Origin: Geodermatophilaceae bacterium URHB0062 | GTDB taxonomy: Bacteria; Actinomycetota; Actinomycetes; Mycobacteriales; Geodermatophilaceae | Assembly (NCBI GenBank): GCA_000620185.1 | Contig: JHVO01000005.1 | Coordinates: 124,001-188,000 of the forward strand | Length of the DNA: 64,000 bases | Direction of reading: 5' to 3' | Part shown: positions 54,150 to 62,694 of the stretch, piece after piece | Numbering within the stretch: the first letter of the stretch is position 1 | Layout of the letters: each line of letters opens with the position of its first letter | Position numbers and translations under genes: made by a program | The notes under the pieces: model-generated | The model's input: only the letters and a program-made list of their open reading frames with translations | Databases searched by the model: none | Told to the model about the DNA's origin: nothing

Positions 54150-55265
54150 ATGCGGATCGGGATTCCGACCGAGGTCAAGGACAACGAGTACCGGGTGGCC
54201 ATCACCCCGGCCGGCGTGCACGAGTTCACCGGCCGTGGCCACGAGGTGTTCGTCCAGGCGGGAGCCGGTACCGGCTCCTCCATCACCGACGCCGACTACA
54301 GGGCGGCCGGGGCGAAGGTGCTCGACACCGCCGAGGAGGTGTGGGGACAGGCGGAACTGCTGCTCAAGGTGAAGGAGCCGGTGGCGTCGGAGTACCGGTT
54401 CCTGCGCCCCGACCTGGTGCTGTTCACCTACCTGCACCTGGCCGCCGACCGTGCGCTGACCCTGGCGCTGATCGAGAGCGGCACGACGGCGATCGCCTAC
54501 GAGACGGTGCAGCTGCCCGACCGGTCGCTGCCCCTGCTGGCACCGATGAGCGAGGTGGCCGGCCGGCTGGCACCGCAGGTCGGAGCGCACTGCCTCGAGC
54601 GCGCGCACGGCGGCCGCGGGGTGCTGCTCGGCGGGGTGTCGGGGGTCTACGCCGGCAAGGTCGTCGTCATCGGCGCCGGCGTCTCCGGCATGAACGCCGC
54701 CGCGATCGCCCTGGGCATGCAGGCCGAGGTGATCGTCCTGGACAGGGACATCGACAAGCTCCGCGCGGCCGACCGCATCTACCAGGGCCACCTGCAGACG
54801 GTCGCGTCCAACAGCTACGAGGTGGAGCGCGCCGTGCTGGACGCCGACCTGGTGATCGGCGCCGTCCTGGTGCCCGGGGCCAAGGCGCCGACGGTCGTCA
54901 GCAACGAGCTGGTGTCGCGGATGAAGCCGGGCTCGGTGCTCGTGGACATCGCCGTCGACCAGGGCGGTTGCTTCGAGGACACCCGCCCCACGACGCACCA
55001 CGACCCCACCTTCCGGGTGCACGAGTCGGTGTTCTACTGCGTGGCCAACATGCCCGGAGCGGTGCCGAACACGTCCACCCACGCCCTCACCAACGTGACG
55101 CTGCCCTACGCGGTCGCGCTCGCCGAGGCGGGCTGGCAGGCGGCCGCGCGGCAGGACCCGGCGCTGGCGGCGGGGGTCAACGTCGTCGGCGGTGCGGTGG
55201 TGTGCGGCCCGGTCGCGGAGGCACACGGCCTGGCGCCGGCCTCGCTGCCGGAGGTGCTCAGCTGA
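54150..55265 (+). CDS. ald: alanine dehydrogenase
   Basis: Ald interconverts L-alanine and pyruvate plus ammonia with NAD. The 371-residue protein has MRIGIPTEVKDNEYRVAITP at the N-terminus, LLKVKEP, FTYLHLAAD (catalytic His and Lys regions), VVVIGAGVSGMNAAAIALGM (about 170-189) and a C-terminal NMPGAVPNTSTHALTN. All match the family and its length. Placed after an omega-transaminase it would recycle alanine to pyruvate. GGAGG near its 3' end (55250-55254) serves the next gene, whose start overlaps its TGA. Confidence 0.95.
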   Translation: MRIGIPTEVKDNEYRVAITPAGVHEFTGRGHEVFVQAGAGTGSSITDADYRAAGAKVLDTAEEVWGQAELLLKVKEPVASEYRFLRPDLVLFTYLHLAADRALTLALIESGTTAIAYETVQLPDRSLPLLAPMSEVAGRLAPQVGAHCLERAHGGRGVLLGGVSGVYAGKVVVIGAGVSGMNAAAIALGMQAEVIVLDRDIDKLRAADRIYQGHLQTVASNSYEVERAVLDADLVIGAVLVPGAKAPTVVSNELVSRMKPGSVLVDIAVDQGGCFEDTRPTTHHDPTFRVHESVFYCVANMPGAVPNTSTHALTNVTLPYAVALAEAGWQAAARQDPALAAGVNVVGGAVVCGPVAEAHGLAPASLPEVLS

Positions 55266-56650
55266 GTCCGCTGCCGGCACCGGCGTCGCTGTGGCTCGAC
55301 ACCCTGCCCGCGGGTGAGCTCGAGCGACGACGGCCGGCGCTGTCCGGGCCGACCGAGGTGGACGTCGCGATCGTCGGCGGCGGCTACACGGGCCTCTGGA
55401 CGGCGTACTACCTCGCCCGTCGCGACCCCGCTCTGCGCATCGTCGTCGTCGAGCGCGAGTTCGCCGGCTTCGGGGCGTCGGGGCGCAACGGCGGCTGGCT
55501 GTCCAACCTGCTTCCGCTGAGCTGGGACACGATCGCGGCCGAGACCTCGCGGGACGGCGCCGTCGCCTGGCAGCGCGCCGCGAACGCGACCGTCGACGAG
55601 GTGCTTGCCGTCGCCCGGGCCGAGGGCATCGACGCCCAGGCGACCAAGGGCGGCTTTCTCTGCGTGGCCACCTCGGAGCTGCAGGCGGCGCGGCTGCGCG
55701 AGTCGGTCGAGGAGGCCCGCACGTGGGGCTTCGGCGAGGAGGATCTGCGCTGGCTCTCCCGCTCGGCGGCGCGCGAGCGGGTCGCCGCCGACCGGGTCTT
55801 CGGCGGCACCTGGACGCCGCACTGCGCCGCCGTCCACCCAGCCCGGTTGGTGCGGGGCCTGGCGGAGGCCGTCGAGCGGCACGGCGTGACGATCCACGAG
55901 GGCACACCGGTCACCGAGATCGCCCCGCACGTCGCCCGCACGCCGTTCGGCGACGTGTCGGCGAAGGTCGTCGTCCGCGCACTCGAGGGCTACACGCGCA
56001 CGCTGGCCGGCTCACGCCGCGACCTGCTGCCGCTCTACTCGCTGATGCTCGCGACCGAACCGCTGCCCGACGACTTCTGGAAGGAGGTCGACTGGTCCGG
56101 CAGGGAGACGCTCAGCGACGACCGGCGGCTGATCATCTACGCGCAGCGCACCGCCGACGGCCGGATCGCCATGGGCGGCCGCGGTGCCCCGTACCGGCTG
56201 ACCTCGCGCATCAACCCGTCGCACGAACTGGCCCGCGGCGTGCACGACATGATCCGGCACAGCCTGGTCGAGCTCTTCCCGCAGCTCGCCGACGCCCGGA
56301 TCACCCACCGCTGGGGCGGAGTGCTCGGCGTGCCGCGGGACTGGTGGCCGTCGGTCCACCACGACCCCGCCACGGGGCTGGCCCGCGCCGGCGGCTACTC
56401 CGGTGACGGCGTGGCGCTGACCAATCTCGCCGGCCGGACGCTCGCCGACCTCATCACCGGGGAGAGCTCGGAGCTCACCCGGCTGCCGTGGGTGGGCCAC
56501 CGCTCACCCCGGTTCGAGCCGGAGCCGCTGCGCTGGCTCGGGGTGAACACCGGCCTGCACCTGGCCGCGGCCATCGACGAGCGCGAGCGCCGCACCGGTC
56601 GCTCCGCCGCCGTCCTCGACCGGGTCATGACCCGGCTGACCGGGCACTGA
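55262..56650 (+). CDS. FAD-dependent amine oxidoreductase (DAO/PuuB-like), probable CTG start
   Basis: This 462-residue DAO-fold flavoprotein has SLWLDTLPAGELERRRPAL at the N-terminus, which is typical of this family. The FAD motif VDVAIVGGGYTGLWTAYYLA (about 32-51) follows, then GFGASGRNGGWLSNLLP and, near the C-terminus, GGYSGDGVALTNLAGRTLADL. The conserved N-terminal segment has no ATG, GTG or TTG before it in frame. CTG 55262 is seven bases after GGAGG (55250-55254) and overlaps the ald TGA, so I take it as the start. The first GTG (55358) would begin directly at the FAD strand. Likely role: oxidation of a secondary amine such as gamma-glutamylputrescine or a related compound. Confidence 0.85.
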   Translation: MSPLPAPASLWLDTLPAGELERRRPALSGPTEVDVAIVGGGYTGLWTAYYLARRDPALRIVVVEREFAGFGASGRNGGWLSNLLPLSWDTIAAETSRDGAVAWQRAANATVDEVLAVARAEGIDAQATKGGFLCVATSELQAARLRESVEEARTWGFGEEDLRWLSRSAARERVAADRVFGGTWTPHCAAVHPARLVRGLAEAVERHGVTIHEGTPVTEIAPHVARTPFGDVSAKVVVRALEGYTRTLAGSRRDLLPLYSLMLATEPLPDDFWKEVDWSGRETLSDDRRLIIYAQRTADGRIAMGGRGAPYRLTSRINPSHELARGVHDMIRHSLVELFPQLADARITHRWGGVLGVPRDWWPSVHHDPATGLARAGGYSGDGVALTNLAGRTLADLITGESSELTRLPWVGHRSPRFEPEPLRWLGVNTGLHLAAAIDERERRTGRSAAVLDRVMTRLTGH

Positions 56651-56652
56651 CC

Positions 56653-57462
56653 GTGGGGGAGCGGGGCCGGCTCGCGGGGCGGGCCGGGATCGTCACCGGC
56701 GCGAGCCGGGGCATCGGGCTGGGCATCGCCCGGCGGTTGCTGGACGAGGGCGCCCGGCTGGTGGTGACCGCCACGACCCAGGAGGCCGCCGACCGGGCCG
56801 CGGCCGCGCTCGACGCCGGCGACCGCGTGGTGGCGCTGGCATCGGACGCCGCCCGCCGCGCCGACGTGGCCGCCGCCGTGCAGGCGTGCCGGACGGCGTT
56901 CGGCCGGCTCGACCTCGCCGTCGCCAACGCCGGCATCGAGCGGCCGGCCCGGCTGATCGACGTCACCGACGCCGACTGGGACGCGGTGATGGACGTCGAC
57001 CTGCGCGGGCCGTTCCTGCTCACCCAGGAGTGCGCCCGCGTCATGGGCGACGGCGGCCGCATCGTGCTGGTCGCCTCGACGAACGCCTTCGCCCCCGAGG
57101 GCGGCTCGTTCGCCTACAACGTGGCCAAGGCCGGCGTGGTGGGTCTCGCCCGCGCGGCGGCCATCGAGCTGGCGCCGTCCGGGATCACCGTCAACGCCGT
57201 CGGTCCGGGGCTGGTGGCTACCGACATGACGGCGTCCGTGGTCAGTGAGGCCAGCACCAGCGCCTGGTACCTCGACCGCATCCCGGCCGGCCGCTTCGGC
57301 CGGCCCGGCGACGTGGCCGGCGCGGTCGCCTTCCTCGTCTCGGACGACGCCGGTTGGATCACCGGCCACCACCTCGTCGTGGACGGCGGCCAGACCGTCG
57401 GCCTCGACCTGCCCGAACCCGCATCGGAGGAGCAATCCGTGAGTATCGGAGGACGATCGTGA
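56653..57462 (+). CDS. short-chain dehydrogenase/reductase (SDR)
   Basis: This 269-residue classical SDR has VTGASRGIGLGIARRLL (about 14-30), NAGIE, a catalytic Ser after IVLVAST, YNVAKAG (Tyr-x-x-x-Lys, about 156-162) and the C-terminal ITGHHLVVDGGQTVGL. GTG 56653 is two bases past the previous stop, and the end overlaps the next gene by four bases (GTGA). In context it would reduce or oxidise an intermediate of amine breakdown; the substrate is not known. Confidence 0.9.
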   Translation: MGERGRLAGRAGIVTGASRGIGLGIARRLLDEGARLVVTATTQEAADRAAAALDAGDRVVALASDAARRADVAAAVQACRTAFGRLDLAVANAGIERPARLIDVTDADWDAVMDVDLRGPFLLTQECARVMGDGGRIVLVASTNAFAPEGGSFAYNVAKAGVVGLARAAAIELAPSGITVNAVGPGLVATDMTASVVSEASTSAWYLDRIPAGRFGRPGDVAGAVAFLVSDDAGWITGHHLVVDGGQTVGLDLPEPASEEQSVSIGGRS

Positions 57463-58820
57463 CCGCAGTGGCCGCCGACCCCGGCACCGTCGCCCGGCTG
57501 ACCGAGGAGGAGTCCCGCCGCCTGGCCGGCGAGCATCCCCGGTGCGCGGCCGCCCACGAGCGCGCGCGGGCCGGCATGCCCGGCGGTGTGCCGATGAGCT
57601 GGATGGCGAAGTGGGCCGGCCCCTTCCCGCTCACCGTGGTCGAGGCACAGGGGTCGCGGTTCACCTGCGCCGATGGCATCGAGCACATCGACCTCTGCCT
57701 CGGCGACACCGGCGCCATGACCGGGCACTCACCCGCGCCCACCGTGGCCGCCGTCCGCGAGCAGGTGGGCCGCGGGATCACCGTGATGCTGCCCAGCGCC
57801 GACGGGCCGGTCGTCGCCGAGGAGCTCACCCGCCGCTTCGGCCTGCCGCAGTGGCAGTTCACCCTCTCGGCCACCGACGCCAACCGGCACGTGCTGCGCT
57901 ACGCGCGGCACCTCACCGGGCGGCCCCGGGTGCTGGTGATGGACTACAGCTACCACGGCAGCGTCGACGAGGCGTTCGCGACGGTGGACCCCTCGGGTCG
58001 CGTGGTGCCCCGCCGCGGCAACATCGGCGCACCGGTCGACCCGGCGGTGACCACGGCGGTCGTGCAGTTCAACGATCTCGAGGGGCTGGAACGCGAGCTG
58101 CGGCGCGGCGACGTCGCGTGCGTGCTGGCCGAGCCGGCCATGACCAACATCGGCATCGTGCTGCCTGACCCGGGCTACCACGAGGCGCTGCGCCGGCTGA
58201 CCCGCGAGACAGGCACGCTGCTGGTCATCGACGAGACGCACACCCTGTGCGCCGGCCCCGGCGGCATGACGGCCGCAGACCGCCTGGAGCCCGACGTCGT
58301 CACCATGGGCAAGGCGATCGGTGGCGGTATCCCGTGCGGTGCGTTCGGGCTCTCCGCCGAACTGGCCGACCGCATCCAGAAGGCGGTCGAGCTCGAGGAC
58401 ATCGACGTCGGCGGCATCGGCGGCACGCTGGCCGGCAACGCGCTGTCCCTGGCCGCGATGCGGGCGACGCTGACCGAGGTGCTCACCGACGACGCGTACG
58501 CGCACATGCTGCCGCTCGGGCAGCGCTGGGCCGACGGCGTCGCGGACGTGCTCGGCCGGCACGGGCTGCCGTGGCACGTGACCCGGCTCGGGGCGCGGGC
58601 GGAGTACGCCTTCGCGCCGGAGCCGCCACGCACCGGGCACGACGCCGCCGAGGCCGACGACTTCCCGCTGCAGACCCTGCTGCACCTGCACGCGCTCAAC
58701 CGCCGGCTCCTGCTCACGCCGTTCCACAACATGGCGCTCATGGCGCCGACGACGACGGAGGCCGACGTCGACGCGCACACCGAGGCGTTCGACGAGGTGG
58801 CCGGCGCCCTCGCGGGCTGA
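57459..58820 (+). CDS. class-III PLP enzyme (glutamate-1-semialdehyde-aminomutase-like transaminase)
   Basis: The 453-residue protein has the GSA/class-III pattern: ARAGMPGGVPMSWM, LCLGDTGAMTGHSPAPTVAAV, VLVMDYSYHGSVDEAF, LLVIDETHTLCAGPGG (cofactor Asp, about 253-268) and VVTMGKAIGGGIPCGAFG with the Schiff-base Lys at about 286. The usual N of the GSE/GTEA motif region reads SATDANRHVLRYAR, a variation that should affect substrate choice. It is not the housekeeping hemL by context. GTG 57459 has GGAGGA five bases before it. It is the last gene of the cluster and is followed by a hairpin. Confidence 0.88.
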   Translation: MTAVAADPGTVARLTEEESRRLAGEHPRCAAAHERARAGMPGGVPMSWMAKWAGPFPLTVVEAQGSRFTCADGIEHIDLCLGDTGAMTGHSPAPTVAAVREQVGRGITVMLPSADGPVVAEELTRRFGLPQWQFTLSATDANRHVLRYARHLTGRPRVLVMDYSYHGSVDEAFATVDPSGRVVPRRGNIGAPVDPAVTTAVVQFNDLEGLERELRRGDVACVLAEPAMTNIGIVLPDPGYHEALRRLTRETGTLLVIDETHTLCAGPGGMTAADRLEPDVVTMGKAIGGGIPCGAFGLSAELADRIQKAVELEDIDVGGIGGTLAGNALSLAAMRATLTEVLTDDAYAHMLPLGQRWADGVADVLGRHGLPWHVTRLGARAEYAFAPEPPRTGHDAAEADDFPLQTLLHLHALNRRLLLTPFHNMALMAPTTTEADVDAHTEAFDEVAGALAG

Positions 58821-58842
58821 GCCGGCGAGGTCTTCGACGGCA

Positions 58843-58868
58843 CGTCCCTGAAGGCGGCCTCAGGGACG
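58843..58868 (+). terminator. terminator of the amine-catabolism cluster
   Basis: CGTCCCTGA pairs with TCAGGGACG around an 8-base loop (AGGCGGCC), beginning 22 bases after the stop. Its stem and GGCGGCC loop resemble the dispersed repeat family found further right. Confidence 0.75.
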
Positions 58869-59166
58869 GGACGACCGGGCCACCTCGGCCTGGATCGAGT
58901 CCCCTGACCGGAAGAGGCGCAAGCCCCACCATCCGGTACTTCAGAAGGCGATTGCCGGAAGGCCGACGCCACAGTAGTCCCAGAGCAGATCAGGGTTGGC
59001 AAAGCGGCACATCGCGTGAGGCCTCATGATCCCTCTCGCTCACGCAGAGGAGGTGAGCCGCCACAGCGACCGGTGGGCAACAAGGCGGCCAATTCCGCGT
59101 CATCACGCATCTTGATTCGGCCGATTGGCTCCGCCATGCTGGTGGCCGCTCGGTGAGGAGGTTGCC
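58869..59166. other. about 300-base intergenic region
   Basis: No coding signal is seen. It includes TTCAGAAGGCGATTGCCGGA (58938-58957), sharing GGCGATTGCCG with 61545-61555, and the SD (GAGGAGG) of the serine hydrolase. Confidence 0.4.
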
Positions 59167-60378
59167 GTGGCCGCATCGTCACGCACCGGCAAGCGCCCAC
59201 GGTGGCCCAGCGCTCTACTGGGTGGGCTGTCCTCCGCGGCCCTGGCACTCGCGCCGTTGAGTGGGCCGAGCCCGGCCTGGGCGCAGGACTCGGCCTCTCC
59301 GACGACTGCCGGCGCCTGGTGCGAGAGCACGCAGACGACCAAGCACCTGGACGCCGCCGTCTCCGACACGCTGCGGCGGACCGGGGTGCCGGGCGCGATC
59401 GTCGGGGTATGGGGGCCGCACTGCCGATACGAGAAGGCCGTCGGCATCGCCGACAAGGCGACCGGCGCGCCGATGCGCACGGACTTCTACAGCCGCATCG
59501 GCAGCGAGACGAAGACCTTTACGATCACCGGCGTCCTGCAGCTGGTCGACGATGGGAAGATCGGGCTGGACGATCCGATCGCCACGTACGTGCCCGGCGT
59601 CCCCGAGGGCGACCGGATCACGCTGCGTCAGCTGGCTGGGATGCGGAGCGGCCTGTTCCCCTACAGCGCGGACGAGGACTTCGTGAACGCGCTGCTGGCC
59701 GACCCCAACCGGCCCTGGACGCCGCAGGAGCTGCTCAGCTACTCCTTCCGACACCCGCTCGACTTCCAGCCCGGGCAGGGCCTGGAGTACAGCAACACCA
59801 ACACGATCCTGCTCGGGTTGGTCGTGGAGAAGGTCAGCGGATTGCCCCTGCACAAGTACGTCCGGCAACGGATCGCCGAGCCGCTCCAGCTGGAGCACAC
59901 GCTCTTCCCGACCGACGCCTCCTTCCCCAAGCCGCACGCCCAGGGCTACACCCAGCAGACCCCGGACGGCAGCGAGACCGTGGCCACCGACTGGAACCCC
60001 TCGTGGGGATGGGCGGCCGGTGCGATGATCTCGACCTTGCACGACCTCCGGACGTGGGGGCGGGCGGTGGCGACGGGCGCCCTCCTCTCGCCGGAGACCC
60101 AGGCGCAGCGCCTGCAAACGGTCAGCGCCCCACCCTTGCCGCCGGACGTCGGTTACGGGCTGGGCATCTTTGTCGCCGAGGGCTGGATCGGGCACAACGG
60201 CTCTCTGCCGGGCTACGAGAGCCTCACGCTGTACCTGCCTCAGCAGCAGACCACCTTGGTGGTATTGCTGAACTCCGACGAGCCCGCGCCCGGCATTCCC
60301 GAGCCGTCGTCGGCGTTCGGCACGGCTATCACCAAGATCATCAGCCCTGATCACGTTTTCCAGCTGCAGCCCTCATGA
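59167..60378 (+). CDS. secreted serine hydrolase (class-C beta-lactamase / DD-peptidase fold)
   Basis: This 403-residue protein has a Sec signal peptide (basic RTGKRPRWPS, hydrophobic LLGGLSSAALALAPLSG, cleavage near AWA-QDS at about 39-40). The catalytic triad of the family follows: SxxK in IGSETKTFT (Ser about 112), YSN in LEYSNTNTI and HNG in GHNGSLPGYES. Such enzymes act as D-Ala-D-Ala carboxypeptidases, esterases or beta-lactamases; which one cannot be told. GTG 59167 follows GAGGAGG. It is monocistronic in a gene-poor region. Confidence 0.9.
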   Translation: MAASSRTGKRPRWPSALLGGLSSAALALAPLSGPSPAWAQDSASPTTAGAWCESTQTTKHLDAAVSDTLRRTGVPGAIVGVWGPHCRYEKAVGIADKATGAPMRTDFYSRIGSETKTFTITGVLQLVDDGKIGLDDPIATYVPGVPEGDRITLRQLAGMRSGLFPYSADEDFVNALLADPNRPWTPQELLSYSFRHPLDFQPGQGLEYSNTNTILLGLVVEKVSGLPLHKYVRQRIAEPLQLEHTLFPTDASFPKPHAQGYTQQTPDGSETVATDWNPSWGWAAGAMISTLHDLRTWGRAVATGALLSPETQAQRLQTVSAPPLPPDVGYGLGIFVAEGWIGHNGSLPGYESLTLYLPQQQTTLVVLLNSDEPAPGIPEPSSAFGTAITKIISPDHVFQLQPS

Positions 60379-60860
60379 CCGTCCGGGCTCGACGTTCTCG
60401 CCCACGCCATGAGGATTGTCGGTAGCCGGCTTGAGTTCATCGCGGCCCCGGCGCTGCAGGGCCATGACCGGGTGGCCAGTCGGCTGCGCGCAGGCACCGC
60501 ACCGCACACCAGACGAGACGGGTACATCTGTCGCCTCGGCATGCTGTCAGGGGCAACAGACCGGGATCGGCACCCCGCCCTGAGTGGGCCGTTCAGGGAC
60601 ACCAGCGGCTCGCCTCAAGGGCGGCTTCAGAACACCCACGTGCGCATCGTGACCGCTGTTCCTTGGCCCTCGGTTGTTGGCGCCGCGACCGTCGATTCGA
60701 GGTCTGCAAAGTGGCGCGGTGAGGAGCCCAGACCCGGCTCCGGCGACGTCAAAACCCCGGACAATCACCGAGGAGACGGCGCCGGTGCGCTGCGGCGATA
60801 ACGGGCTCTTGGACGGACCGGAGGCGTACGTCGGCACGCTGCGCGGGTACCGCGGGCTGC
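60379..60860. other. about 480-base region without a gene, with one repeat copy
   Basis: Short open frames here lack SD and recognisable content. It holds the repeat CCCTGAGTGGGCCGTTCAGGG (two runs: CCCTGAGTGGG and CCGTTCAGGG) at 60578-60598, followed by GGGCGGCTTCAG at 60620-60631. Confidence 0.5.
60578..60598. repeat. dispersed palindromic repeat copy
   Basis: A CCCTGA/TCAGGG stem encloses GTGGGCCGT. It has the same core as the copies at 61476, 61869 (inverted), 62081, 63392, 63509 and 63621. Confidence 0.65.
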
Positions 60861-61367
60861 ATGCGGACACAGGACCTGCTGCTTGAGAGCTACGGACGGA
60901 TCGACCAGACGTTGCGGCGCGTGCTCGACGGCCTCGACGCCGACCAGCTCGCCGCCCGGGTGACCCCGGACGCCAACCCGATCGGCTGGCTGGCCTGGCA
61001 CCTACTGCGCGTCCAGGACGACCACGTCGCCGAGGCGGCCGGTTCGGAGCAGGTGTGGACGGCGGACGGCTGGGCGCGGCGCTTCGACCTGCCCGTCGAC
61101 GACGCGGCCACCGGCTACGGCTTCGGCTCCGAGCAGGTGGCGCAGGTGCGGGTGCGGTCGGTGGATTTCCTGCTCGGGTACGCCGACGCGGTGCACCGCC
61201 GCACGGTCGAGTACCTGCGGACCCTCGGTGACGACGACCTCGACCGCGTGGTCGACGACTCGTGGGACCCGCCGGTCACCCTCGGCGTGCGGCTGGTCAG
61301 CGTGCTTTCCGACGACCTGCAGCACGTCGGGCAGGCCGCCTACGTGCGCGGTTGCCTGGGCGACTAG
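60861..61367 (+). CDS. DinB/DUF664-family protein
   Basis: This 168-residue four-helix-bundle protein starts MRTQDLLLESYGRIDQTLRRVL. It has PIGWLAWHLLRVQDDHVAE (about 40-58) with histidines in the usual metal positions, and a third in LSDDLQHVGQAAYVRG (about 149-164). DinB-like enzymes use a metal for thiol transfer or hydrolysis (mycothiol- or bacillithiol-dependent in some cases). No partner genes. The ATG lies among several possible starts but gives the conserved N-terminus. A perfect hairpin overlaps its stop codon. Confidence 0.88.
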   Translation: MRTQDLLLESYGRIDQTLRRVLDGLDADQLAARVTPDANPIGWLAWHLLRVQDDHVAEAAGSEQVWTADGWARRFDLPVDDAATGYGFGSEQVAQVRVRSVDFLLGYADAVHRRTVEYLRTLGDDDLDRVVDDSWDPPVTLGVRLVSVLSDDLQHVGQAAYVRGCLGD

Positions 61368-61384
61368 CGACCAAGGGTCGCTAG
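61364..61384 (+). terminator. terminator of the DinB-like gene
   Basis: CTAGCGACC-AAG-GGTCGCTAG is a perfect 9-base stem that includes the stop codon TAG. Confidence 0.8.
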
Positions 61385-61475
61385 ATTGTGGCGAAAGCGT
61401 CTCGCGCGGATCGGGTCGTCACGAGTACCCATGCGATTCCGAGATGGATCGTGATCATGACGAGGCCTAGCGCCC

Positions 61476-61502
61476 TGTCCCTTAGTGGGCCGCTCAAGGA
61501 CA
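61476..61502. repeat. dispersed repeat copy (TGTCC...GGACA)
   Basis: TGTCCCTTA-GTGGGCCGC-TCAAGGACA has TGTCC/GGACA ends and the common GTGGGCCGC centre. Confidence 0.7.
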
Positions 61503-61868
61503 CGTCGGCTGAGTCGGCGGTCCGCGACGTGCTCATTCCGGTAGGCGATTGCCGATCCCTTTCTCGCGTGGCCGAGACCGGGCCGCGACGCGATCGGCAG
61601 CCGCCCCGCTTATGGGTCACCGAGCTGCACTCGACGGGGCGGAGGCGACCCCGGACGTGGCTCATTGCCAGCTACGAGAGCCCTGACCGGCCTACCTCCG
61701 GAGCGTCGCCCGAGAGACAGGAACTGCCGCGACGCTCGAACTGACCGCGGAAGCCAAGCGACGACAGTTCTTGGACGAGTACGAGGCAGGCCGGCGTCCG
61801 CGATCGTGAGTCGAGCCGCGTGCCAAGGCTGGAGCGGTCGCCACTTCAGCAGACGCGGACCCAAGAGG

Positions 61869-61890
61869 TGTCCCTGAGCGGCCCATTGAG
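61869..61890. repeat. dispersed repeat copy, inverted
   Basis: TGTCCCTGAGCGGCCCATTG is the reverse-complement form: read on the other strand it gives TGGGCCGCTCAGGGACA. Confidence 0.6.
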
Positions 61891-62080
61891 CGGCGGCAGA
61901 AGTCTCTGGTAGCCCCCGGCCGAGAAATCTGCGCAGGCACTTTCAGTCGTGACTGATCGCGTGGTGTGCCAGTTGCCACGTTGTTGATCGCCCTAGCGTC
62001 CTGGCGTGGGCATTGTTCAACGCAATGGGTTGACCATGACGATCGAACCAGCGCAGTGCTCCGGAACACCGTCGTCGAGG

Positions 62081-62103
62081 TGTCTCATGGGTGGGCCGCT
62101 CAT
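62081..62103. repeat. dispersed repeat copy
   Basis: TGTCTCATGG then GTGGGCCGCTCAT, followed by GGCGGCTTCAAG as at 60620. It lies just past the 3' end of the secreted beta-barrel gene. Confidence 0.6.
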
Positions 62104-62122
62104 ACGGCGGCTTCAAGGGGGG

Positions 62123-62611
62123 CTAGTCGAAGAAGACGAGCCGCACCGTTTCCACGTCGGTAGTGGTGCCAGGCAGCGTCCGTTCTACGGTGAGCTGCCC
62201 ACCGACGTTCTGGTAGACGCCAGTTCCACCGGTGACAGCAACTGTGAATGGCGTCTGGAAAGTAGTCTCGCCCTGGAACTCGACCTGCCCGTCCTTGAAG
62301 ATCAAGGCGCCATGGCAGAGCACGTCGAACGCACTGGTGCTGACCGTGATGGCAACGCAATTCAACACGCTGTGGTCCACCTGCTTGCCGTTGGCAAAGT
62401 CGACCGTGGTCTCGATCACCTGGTCGCCGGGGCTTGTGCCCTTCGCGCCGATGTCGATGACCTGGAGCGAGGTCTGGTGGCTGATCAGGTGTAGAACCCT
62501 CACCGAATTCGACGCCGTGCTGGTGGGTGCGGCAGACGCGGACGCGATCGACATGGCGGCTGTGGTAACCCCCAGCACCGCCAGAGTCGCGCCGATGGCC
62601 AACTTGCGCAT
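62123..62611 (-). CDS. secreted allene-oxide-cyclase-barrel-like / dirigent-like protein
   Basis: This 162-residue protein has a signal peptide (MRKLAIGATLAVLGVTTAAM, cleavage near ASA-APT at about 30-33). The mature domain is rich in beta strands: FQTPFTVAVTGGTGVYQNVGGQ and LTVERTLPGTTTDVETVRLVFFD at the end. The GTGxYxNVGGxLTVE pattern is shared by AOC-barrel/dirigent-like secreted proteins of actinobacteria, whose role is unknown. ATG 62611 has AGGAG five bases before it. Two cysteines (near LNCVAI and VLCHGA) could form a disulfide outside the cell. Confidence 0.78.
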   Translation of the reverse strand: MRKLAIGATLAVLGVTTAAMSIASASAAPTSTASNSVRVLHLISHQTSLQVIDIGAKGTSPGDQVIETTVDFANGKQVDHSVLNCVAITVSTSAFDVLCHGALIFKDGQVEFQGETTFQTPFTVAVTGGTGVYQNVGGQLTVERTLPGTTTDVETVRLVFFD

Positions 62612-62694
62612 GGCTTCTCCTACCTCTACCTCGACCCATCTCCCGTGGTGGGTCAACCTGCATCCGCGATCGCGGATGCATCGTCGTGGCCCAG

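Larger units (their letters stand above)
61385..62122. other. about 740-base gene-poor region with three repeat copies
   Basis: Repeats lie at 61476-61502, 61869-61890 (inverted) and 62081-62103. A stretch at 61686-61809 reads YLRSVARETGTAATLELTAE and ends EYEAGRRPRS-stop in one frame. It could be the tail of a lost gene, but there is no start or upstream homology. Confidence 0.45.

Noticed and set aside
50078-54286. very long minus-strand open frame across the Lrp and transaminase genes
   Set aside because: Only the short agmatinase-like piece has meaning. The rest is a shadow of genes with strong homology on the plus strand.
60409-60801. open frame of 130 codons between the serine hydrolase and DinB genes
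   Set aside because: No SD, no recognisable sequence, and it runs through a palindromic repeat and low-bias codons.
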